DNA of 49,376 bases from an uncultured Eubacteriales bacterium (GTDB lineage Bacteria; Bacillota; Clostridia; Lachnospirales; Lachnospiraceae), in assembly GCA_900545175.1 (NCBI GenBank), contig UQYF01000020.1, positions 1-49,376 on the forward strand, given 5' to 3'. Position numbers and translations under genes: made by a program. A model generated the notes under the pieces. The model was not told the origin of the DNA and did no database searches. It saw only the letters and a program-made list of their open reading frames with translations. Of the stretch, positions 43,304-49,376 are shown in pieces (within the stretch, counting starts at the first letter, position 1; every line of letters starts with the position of its first letter).

Positions 43304-44524
43304 TCACAATAGCACTGTTATTCTAAGGGATTTTTCATCCGCCGTATAAGCACTTATCTTCCCTCTGTGTGCCTCGGCAACCGCCTTGGCAACGGACAGT
43401 CCTATGCCGTAACCTCCGGTCTGTGAGTTGTGCGACTGCTCTGCTCTGTAAAAGCGGTCAAAAAGATGCTTCACACTGTCTTTTGAAATATGCTCACAGG
43501 TATTATACACCTCTAACTTTATCCCTGCTGCGTTTATTAAACTAACTTTAATTTTTCCTTCGCTGTCAGCGTATTTAACTGCATTGTCAACAAGTATCGA
43601 GACTAACTGTCTGACAGCCTTCTCATCGCCGATATAGGCTAAGCCGGGCTGAATATTAATCTCTAACTGCTTGTTTTCATTGATTGCGCGCGCTCTGAAG
43701 GATTCCGCTGTCTCATCAACCACATCGGACAACGGAAACTCTATCCTGACTGCATTTTTCTGCCCTTCCTCCATCCTGGCAAGATATATCAAATCATTAG
43801 TCAGTGCTGTAAGTCTCTTCGTCTGCTTTTTTATATCGTCAAGCCACTCGCTCTCACCGCATTCTAATTCCACAAGCTCCGCATCCGCATCTATTATGGT
43901 GAGCGGTGTCTTAATCTCATGCCCCGCATCAGTTATAAAACGCTTCTGCTTCTCATAGCTCTCACTGACAGGCTTTACAATTCTCCCTGAGAAAAATACA
44001 AGCAGAAGAAATACGGCAAGCATTCCGGCAAGTGATATGCCTACACTTACAAACAATACTGAATAGAAATTGGCAAGCCCTCTGCCACAGTACAAAAATA
44101 TCAAAAGTGTTCCTCCGTCCTTGTCCTTCACGGCAAATCTGTACTGCCCCATAAATCCGGAGGTTTTTCCGCTGTCTAATACCTTTTTTGCATACTCCGC
44201 CGCTTCTTCTGTACCTGTCCCGGCAATCTTTCCTGTATCTATAGTGCTGACGTTTCCATCTGCATCCATAAGCACCGAAAAGTATCTGCTCTCATAAGGA
44301 GCTTCCGGTGACATTCCCTTAAAAATATCCTTATCATGCTCCGGAGACATATCAGGTCTTGGGAAGCTTCCGTCATTCTCCTTTAAAATTGCAATGGTTC
44401 TCTGTGCGTCATCGACCATTCTTGTATAATTTAGTATGTTTACCGTACCTATTATAATAAGAAGTACAATAAACAGTGACAGCATCGCCACCGCCACAAG
44501 CTTTCTTCGAAGTTTTCTTATCAT
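43304..44524 (-). CDS. Two-component sensor histidine kinase
   Basis: This 406-residue kinase has two transmembrane helices (about 10-30 and 155-179) that bound an outer sensor domain of about 125 residues. A HisKA domain carries H202 in ITDAGHEIKTPLTI, and a HATPase_c domain has LVDNAVKYA (N box) and GGYGIGLSVAKAV (G box). There is no HAMP domain, as in many Firmicute sensors of cell-envelope stress. The start has GAGGAG five bases upstream. It lies downstream of its response regulator with a 213-base gap that holds a large near-palindrome. The signal cannot be inferred. Confidence 0.93.
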   Translation of the reverse strand: MIRKLRRKLVAVAMLSLFIVLLIIIGTVNILNYTRMVDDAQRTIAILKENDGSFPRPDMSPEHDKDIFKGMSPEAPYESRYFSVLMDADGNVSTIDTGKIAGTGTEEAAEYAKKVLDSGKTSGFMGQYRFAVKDKDGGTLLIFLYCGRGLANFYSVLFVSVGISLAGMLAVFLLLVFFSGRIVKPVSESYEKQKRFITDAGHEIKTPLTIIDADAELVELECGESEWLDDIKKQTKRLTALTNDLIYLARMEEGQKNAVRIEFPLSDVVDETAESFRARAINENKQLEINIQPGLAYIGDEKAVRQLVSILVDNAVKYADSEGKIKVSLINAAGIKLEVYNTCEHISKDSVKHLFDRFYRAEQSHNSQTGGYGIGLSVAKAVAEAHRGKISAYTADEKSLRITVLL

Positions 44525-44588
44525 ACCGGCTCCTCTTACTTATTCTTTTCTTCCGGGGAATTGCAAAGCACAAATCTGCCAGTAAACA

Positions 44589-44728
44589 GTTGTGAAATTC
44601 TGCCGGTACACTTCCGGACCTTTTGAAACCCGTTGGTGTTTAGCAGCTGTATTTTAGCCGCTTATGCACCACTACGGGTTTCAATGAGTGAGAACGCGTC
44701 CGGAATGGTACCGGCAGAATTTCACAAC
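44589..44728. repeat. 140-base near-palindrome between regulator and kinase
   Basis: Outer arms 44589-44618 and 44699-44728 match at 28 of 30 bases (GTTGTGAAATTCTGCCGGTA and its complement). Inner arms GAAACCCGT and ACGGGTTTC with GGTG/CACC continue the fold. It ends 10 bases from the regulator stop. It may be a miniature inverted-repeat element or a structured RNA. Confidence 0.7.
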
Positions 44729-44737
44729 GTCCGATTG

Positions 44738-45442
44738 CTACAGACTGCATTTAGCAATTACCTGATTCTTTTCTTCCAGCGAATACCCTGCATTTCTGGT
44801 CGCTTTTATCTGTATATCAGCCCCTAATGCATCAAGCTTCTTTCGCAGGTAAGAGATGTATACCCATACCACGTTAATCTCAGCCTCACTGTCATAGCCC
44901 CAGATTTTTTCCATAAAATGTTCCGTTGATATGAGCTGCTTAGGGTTTGCCATCATCATCTCCATCATCTGATACTCTTTATTTGCGAGCTTATATGAGC
45001 CTGACGGCGATGAAAGCTCATAGCTTGCCGTGTCAAGTGTTATATTTCCGACATGCATGGACGAATCCGCATGCACATTCGCATTGGCACTTCTCGTCAT
45101 GGCTCTGATTCGCGCAAGCAGCTCCTTGGTGTCAAACGGCTTAGTAAGATAGTCGTTGGCTCCGCTGTCAAGCCCATCCACCTTATCGTCAATCTCAGAC
45201 TTTGCCGTCAAAAGCAGCACCGGAACCATATTTCCGGCTGTACGGAGCTTCCTAAGAGCTGTTATTCCGTCCATTCTCGGCATCATCACATCCATTATGA
45301 CACCATCGTAATTGCCTGTTTCAAGGTACTCAAGTGCCTCCACGCCATCATACACCGCATCAACGGAAAAATTATTTTTTTCAAGTATCGCCTTCACTGC
45401 CCTTGATAGTGATTTCTCATCCTCAACAAGAAGAAGTCTCAT
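44738..45442 (-). CDS. OmpR-family response regulator
   Basis: This 234-residue regulator has a receiver domain (1-118) with the phosphoacceptor D51 in VIMDVMMPRMDG, acidic pair E7-D8 and Lys in YLTKPF. A winged-helix domain (about 128-225) follows, with LLISTEHFMEKIW-type and VWVYISYLRKKL segments. The start at 45442 has GGAGG eight bases upstream; the earlier GTG at 45451 is too close to that site. It pairs with the kinase at 43304-44524. TTTAA direct repeats of the OmpR type lie about 260 bases away, upstream of the divergent VTC gene, so that operon is a likely target. Confidence 0.94.
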   Translation of the reverse strand: MRLLLVEDEKSLSRAVKAILEKNNFSVDAVYDGVEALEYLETGNYDGVIMDVMMPRMDGITALRKLRTAGNMVPVLLLTAKSEIDDKVDGLDSGANDYLTKPFDTKELLARIRAMTRSANANVHADSSMHVGNITLDTASYELSSPSGSYKLANKEYQMMEMMMANPKQLISTEHFMEKIWGYDSEAEINVVWVYISYLRKKLDALGADIQIKATRNAGYSLEEKNQVIAKCSL

Positions 45443-45527
45443 ATTGCACACCTCCGGTTATATGCTGCTTCACAACTATTTTACATAATAGAATTAGTGT
45501 GTCAAAGCATACTAATTCAGTCTATGA

Positions 45528-45547
45528 GTGTATAACGAATTATACAC
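45528..45547. promoter_or_regulatory. Inverted repeat in the divergent control region
   Basis: GTGTATAA and TTATACAC are perfect 8-base arms with a 4-base gap, next to a looser GAATTAGT/ACTAATTC pair (45491-45518). The first overlaps a TATAAT on the minus strand that could be the -10 of the response regulator gene. Confidence 0.4.
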
Positions 45548-45698
45548 AGCTAAGTTCACAAAGCACATTTTGACATCAGAATCATAATAGATATGTTCCG
45601 AATAGTCTTTAAAATTATAATAAATTTAAAACAGCTATATTGCAAGCCGATTTATATTTTACTTTTGCCAAAGAACTTCTGCATGATTTTTTGTGAAT

Positions 45699-45735
45699 TT
45701 TACAAAAACTTTAAATAATTTTAAGTTCATTTAGG
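45699..45735 (+). promoter_or_regulatory. OmpR-type direct repeats upstream of the VTC gene
   Basis: TTTACA (45699), TTTAAA (45710), TTTAAG (45720) and TTTAGG (45730) recur every 10-11 bases, the spacing of head-to-tail OmpR/PhoB-family binding. They end about 60 bases before the start codon, where an activator would touch the polymerase. In the rest of the 353-base gap (45443-45795) only two inverted repeats (45491-45518, 45528-45547) and a TTGACA at 45570 stand out. Confidence 0.5.
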
Positions 45736-45795
45736 GTTCGGGCATTAAACTCATCTCATACAAAGAACAACAACAATAAAAAAGAGGTGGTTTAT

Positions 45796-46551
45796 ATGGC
45801 AGTACAGACCGTATTCAAACGATATGAGTTAAAATATCTTATGACAAGAGAACAGAAAAATCTTCTGCTAAAGATAATGACAGGTCATATGGAACTTGAT
45901 AAGTACGGACATACAACGATAAGAAATATCTACTTTGACACAGACAATTACAGGCTCGTAAGACATTCCATCGAAGGCCCGCCATACAAAGAAAAGCTGA
46001 GGATAAGAAGCTACAGCCACGTATCGGGAAATGACAATGTATTCGTTGAGCTTAAGAAAAAATACAAATCCGTAGTTTACAAAAGGAGACTTGTCCTCCC
46101 ACTTGATGAAACGATGGATGCCCTCACAATGCACCGTCCGCTGTCTGTCAAATCACAGATTGCAGATGAAATCAATTATTTTTGCAGCTACTACCGGACG
46201 CTCAGACCTGCGGTGTTCTTAAGTTATGAGCGTGAAGCCTTCTATTCTATAGACGGAAGCGATTTTCGAGTTACATTTGACGAGAACATCCTATACCGCG
46301 ATGATGATGTCTCTCTCTCCAGCGCAATATATGGCACTCCGATAATAGCAGGTAATCAGGTACTCATGGAAATAAAGACACCCGGCGGTATCCCAATGTG
46401 GATGACTGATTTTCTCACATCCCAGAAAATTTATAAGACATCCTTTTCCAAATACGGAGCTGCATACAAGGATATGCTTCAAAGCAATAAAAACATCGCT
46501 GCTCACAGCAATGACAAATTCGATAATGTTATATTGCTGCACGCTATATAA
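45796..46551 (+). CDS. Polyphosphate polymerase (VTC) domain protein
   Basis: This 251-residue protein has the VTC4-like tunnel-fold pattern: FKRYELKYLM near the N-terminus, RNIYFDT, KLRIRSY, FVELKKKYKSVVYKRR, and a later MEIKT. These are the basic and acidic residues that line the polymerase tunnel. In yeast the domain makes polyphosphate from ATP. It has no membrane segment of its own and is followed by a DUF4956 membrane protein, a common pairing in Firmicutes. The start at 45796 has AGAGGTGG five bases upstream. Polyphosphate synthesis is inferred from the domain; the true product has not been shown for bacterial members known to me. Confidence 0.88.
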   Translation: MAVQTVFKRYELKYLMTREQKNLLLKIMTGHMELDKYGHTTIRNIYFDTDNYRLVRHSIEGPPYKEKLRIRSYSHVSGNDNVFVELKKKYKSVVYKRRLVLPLDETMDALTMHRPLSVKSQIADEINYFCSYYRTLRPAVFLSYEREAFYSIDGSDFRVTFDENILYRDDDVSLSSAIYGTPIIAGNQVLMEIKTPGGIPMWMTDFLTSQKIYKTSFSKYGAAYKDMLQSNKNIAAHSNDKFDNVILLHAI

Positions 46552-46695
46552 ACTGCTAACAAAAATAATTATATAAAAGCCAAAAATATATGGCTTACAG
46601 CTAAAAATTAATTATATGCCGCATAAATACAAAGTATTTATAACACCGGCACCGAACAATCAATGTGATTTTTAATACTTTTAATGGAGGTTATT

Positions 46696-47391
46696 ATGGT
46701 TAGTAATTTATTTAAAGGAATTTTTGATTCAGATTTAACATCGGTAATATCCATCACAGACTTTTTCCTGTGCATCGGAACAGCACTTTTAATCGGCTTA
46801 ATCTTTGCCGGAATGTACATCTATCACACAAGAAGTTCTAAGAGCTTTGTCGTGACACTTGCTCTGCTTCCTGCAACCGTCTGCATGGTGATAATGATGG
46901 TTAACGGAAATGTCGGTGCAGGCGTTGCCGTAGCCGGAGCATTCTCTCTCGTCCGCTTCCGTTCGGCTCCGGGTTCAGCCAAGGAAATAGGTGCTATTTT
47001 CCTTGCAATGGCAGCCGGTCTTATAACCGGAATGGGCTACTTAGCATATGCGATACTTTTCTCAGTAATCATGGCAGTCATCTACATAGCTTACACGGAA
47101 ATTGAGAGAAAGAGCAAGGACAGAGGCTCACTTTACAAAACACTTCACATCACAATACCTGAAGACTTAGACTACGATGAAGTTTTCGAGGTGATATTTA
47201 AGGATTACACTTCAGAATCTGAACTTATTCAGGTCAAGACAACCAATATAGGAAGCATGTTCCGACTTACATACAATATAACACTTCTTAGCGATGCATC
47301 CGTCAAGGAGATGATAAACAAGCTTCGCTGCAGAAACGGAAATCTTGAAATTACTGTTTCCAAACAGGATAATCAGGTTATAATGTTATAA
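46696..47391 (+). CDS. DUF4956 membrane protein
   Basis: This 231-residue protein has about four transmembrane helices in residues 20-140, with the Gly-rich VGAGVAVAGAFSLVRFRSAPG segment, and a soluble C-terminal domain (about 150-231) of ferredoxin-like length. This is the layout of DUF4956, which is regularly found next to VTC-domain proteins and may anchor or regulate them. The start at 46696 has GGAGG five bases upstream. It lies 144 bases after the VTC gene and 22 before the lipoprotein gene, so all three are probably one operon. Confidence 0.85.
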   Translation: MVSNLFKGIFDSDLTSVISITDFFLCIGTALLIGLIFAGMYIYHTRSSKSFVVTLALLPATVCMVIMMVNGNVGAGVAVAGAFSLVRFRSAPGSAKEIGAIFLAMAAGLITGMGYLAYAILFSVIMAVIYIAYTEIERKSKDRGSLYKTLHITIPEDLDYDEVFEVIFKDYTSESELIQVKTTNIGSMFRLTYNITLLSDASVKEMINKLRCRNGNLEITVSKQDNQVIML

Positions 47392-47413
47392 GCCCTCACA
47401 GAAAGGAGTCACT

Positions 47414-49376
47414 ATGATTAAATACAAAAAAATAATAACCGCTGCACTGATATCAGCCATGCTTATGACCGGATGCAGCAGTGCTGATAATTCAAGCACA
47501 GCCACAGACAATGGCTCAACAGAAGTCTCAACAACGACAAATAGTACGGTATCATCAGGACAGAATGCATCAGGTAATTCTTCATCATCAAATGAAAGCT
47601 CTGACAATCCGGCAGGCTCCGGTGATACATCTGCTTCCACAGTATCAGCGATAACATCCGTCGACACATCGGAGATGTTCACCAACCGCGACAAAGAAAT
47701 CGGATATGATGAGAGCACAAGCGTAAAGCTTGTTCTAAGCGGCGACAGCATAAGCAGCAGCTCCGATTCGGTAACCGTATCCGGCTCTACAGCTACCATA
47801 TTCGAGGAAGGAACCTATATCATATCCGGAACTCTCGATGACGGCATGATAATTATAGACGCAGATAAGAGTGCAAAAATCCAGCTTGTGCTCGACAATG
47901 CCAATATAAACAGCAATACATCTGCTGCAATCTACGTCTGCGAAGCAGATAAGGTATTCATAACTCTCGCACCAGGCTCCGAAAATACACTGTCAAATGG
48001 CGGTGAGTATACCGCTATAGATGACAATAATATTGACGCAGTTATTTTTTCAAAGGATGACTTAACTCTTAACGGAAGCGGCAGTCTCACAATAAATACA
48101 TCGGCAGGCCACGGCATAGTGTCAAAGGATGACCTTGTAATCACAAGCGGAGCTTACACTATCAACTCTGCAGGCCACGGTCTTAGTGCAAAGGACAGCA
48201 TAAGAATCGCTGACGGCAGCTTCACAATAACATCCGGCAAGGATGGCATACATTGTGAAAATAATGACGATGCCATAGCAGGCTTTGTATATATCGCAGG
48301 CGGCAGCTTCAATATATCAGTGCAGGGTGATGGCATAGCTGCCGGCTATTATCTTCTCGTTGATGATGGCAGCTTTGACATAAATACCGAAAGCATAGAT
48401 GATGATGCAAGCACCAAGGGACTCAAAGCCGGCGGTGACCTCATTGTAAACAATGGAACCTTTGACATTGACACCGCCGATGACGGACTTCACAGCAATT
48501 CAAACGTGACTGTAAATGGCGGAAGCTTCACAATAGCTACAGGTGACGATGGTTTACATGCTGATGATGCGCTGACAATCAACAACGGCTATATCAATAT
48601 CACAGACTGCTACGAGGGACTTGAAGGTCTCACTGTGACTGTAAATGACGGCACAATAAGCCTTACTGCTTCCGACGATGGTATAAATGCCGCCGGCGGA
48701 AATGACTCAAGCAGCTTTGGCGGCTTCGGCCCGGACGCATTTGCAGCAGGCTCTAACGCCAGCATATATATCAACGGCGGCACAATAAACATTGACGCAG
48801 ATGGCGATGGTATAGACTCTAACGGCAATCTCTATGTATCAGGCGGCGAAATCTATGTATCAGGCCCTGAATCAAATGCCGATGGCGCTCTTGACTATGA
48901 CGGGGAAGCCACAATTACAGGCGGAACCCTAATTGCGGCAGGCGCATCCGGAATGGCCCAGAATTTTGGCTCATCCTCAACGCAGGGAAGCATCCTCGTT
49001 ACATTTACAACCCAGTCTGCCGGTACAACAATAAGTCTGCTTGACGAATCGGGTAATGAGCTTATTTCATGGCAGTCAGACAAGACCTACAGCAGTGTAG
49101 TAATCAGTTCTCCTGACATAACCGTTGGCAGCACATACACCATAAAAGCCGGCGACTATGAGACAACTGTCACCATGGACAGTGTCATATACGGAAACGG
49201 CATGGGAATGGGCGGCGGTTTCCATGGCAGCAATGGCGGCATGGGCGGTCAAAGACCTGATAGAGGCGATAATAACTCCAATGGGCAGATGCCGGACAGC
49301 AACGGTAATATGGGCGATATGACTCCTCCGGACGGCAACGGCGGCATGACTCCTCCGAACCAGAATTCAAATAATC
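47414..49376 (+). CDS. Beta-helix carbohydrate-binding-type lipoprotein (partial)
   Basis: The frame starts at 47414 (AAAGGAG five bases upstream) and stays open to the window end, so at least 654 residues are present and the C-terminus is missing. A signal peptide with a lipobox (LMTGC, Cys 20) anchors it to the membrane outer face. A Ser/Thr/Asn linker follows (21-80), then many repeats such as TINSAGHGLSAKD, SGKDGIHCE and TADDGLHSN, each a coil of a right-handed beta-helix. The pattern fits the Cthe_2159-type carbohydrate-binding family (PF14262), whose founder binds cellulose and pectin-like polymers. The last part is rich in Gly, Asn, Met and Pro. It ends the VTC-DUF4956 operon in this window. 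Confidence 0.88.
   Translation, partial: MIKYKKIITAALISAMLMTGCSSADNSSTATDNGSTEVSTTTNSTVSSGQNASGNSSSSNESSDNPAGSGDTSASTVSAITSVDTSEMFTNRDKEIGYDESTSVKLVLSGDSISSSSDSVTVSGSTATIFEEGTYIISGTLDDGMIIIDADKSAKIQLVLDNANINSNTSAAIYVCEADKVFITLAPGSENTLSNGGEYTAIDDNNIDAVIFSKDDLTLNGSGSLTINTSAGHGIVSKDDLVITSGAYTINSAGHGLSAKDSIRIADGSFTITSGKDGIHCENNDDAIAGFVYIAGGSFNISVQGDGIAAGYYLLVDDGSFDINTESIDDDASTKGLKAGGDLIVNNGTFDIDTADDGLHSNSNVTVNGGSFTIATGDDGLHADDALTINNGYINITDCYEGLEGLTVTVNDGTISLTASDDGINAAGGNDSSSFGGFGPDAFAAGSNASIYINGGTINIDADGDGIDSNGNLYVSGGEIYVSGPESNADGALDYDGEATITGGTLIAAGASGMAQNFGSSSTQGSILVTFTTQSAGTTISLLDESGNELISWQSDKTYSSVVISSPDITVGSTYTIKAGDYETTVTMDSVIYGNGMGMGGGFHGSNGGMGGQRPDRGDNNSNGQMPDSNGNMGDMTPPDGNGGMTPPNQNSNN

Noticed and set aside
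45570..45597. TTGACA...TATGTT as the main VTC operon promoter
   Set aside because: It lies about 200 bases upstream of the gene, its -10 is weak, and the direct repeats near 45699-45735 point to a closer, activated promoter. It was left unannotated as a promoter.
47386..49370. Several 60-137 codon minus-strand frames over the last gene
   Set aside because: They overlap a continuous plus-strand frame with a lipobox and beta-helix repeats that has no stop before the window end.

Overview
The window looks like chromosomal DNA from an anaerobic Firmicute of the Lachnospiraceae type (Butyrivibrio / Pseudobutyrivibrio / Lachnospira relatives). This rests on the moderately AT-rich sequence, strong AGGAGG-type ribosome binding sites, a B. 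subtilis-like gene order around atp (sua5, ywlE, rpiB, upp, atp, ywmB), a flavodiiron protein and a GH105 pectin-type hydrolase. No rRNA, tRNA, CRISPR array, phage module or intact insertion sequence was seen.

Layout. 1-7.2 kb (minus strand): two YwmB-like paralogues bracket a flavodiiron protein, an ABC exporter, a DUF3221-like membrane protein, a GGDEF protein with a ribbon-helix-helix tail, and a truncated membrane protein. 7.3-14.5 kb (minus): a complete F1Fo ATP synthase operon (atpZ-I-B-E-F-H-A-G-D-C) whose c subunit carries the Na+-binding residue pattern. 14.7 kb: a DUF402 gene on the plus strand. 15.3-19.8 kb (minus): upp, rpiB, an LMW phosphatase homologue lacking its catalytic Cys, sua5, a HAD hydrolase and a family-6-like uracil/hypoxanthine DNA glycosylase. 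20.0-26.3 kb (minus): a second complete F1Fo operon (atpB-E-F-[H+A fused]-G-D-C) with an H+-type c subunit and the delta and alpha subunits in one 675-residue reading frame.

26.7-32.1 kb (plus): two YhgE/Pip membrane proteins flank a lysine-rich membrane protein. 32.2 kb: a GH105 hydrolase with its own promoter and terminator. 33.4-43.2 kb (minus): an AAA-ATPase/PD-(D/E)XK pseudogene, a small Cys-rich ORF, and a likely stress or defence cluster with three large GTPases (a DUF697-type GTPase, a LeoA-like dynamin, and a LeoBC-like dynamin with a TerB-like N-terminus), a zinc-ribbon membrane protein and two tandemly duplicated HTH-like regulators. 43.3-45.4 kb (minus): a two-component system with a 140-bp near-palindrome in the gap between its genes. 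45.8-49.4 kb (plus): a VTC-type polyphosphate polymerase domain protein, a DUF4956 membrane protein and a beta-helix lipoprotein cut by the window edge. OmpR-type direct repeats lie upstream of the VTC gene.

How it fits together. The first atp operon sits in the ancestral Firmicute neighbourhood. The second lies just outside that neighbourhood, has no atpI/atpZ and looks acquired. Together they suggest a cell able to use both Na+ and H+ gradients. A dispersed palindromic repeat with the core GGGACAGG...CCTGTCCC follows both atp operons and has entered two reading frames. All calls come from reading the sequence by eye; no database search or structure prediction was run.
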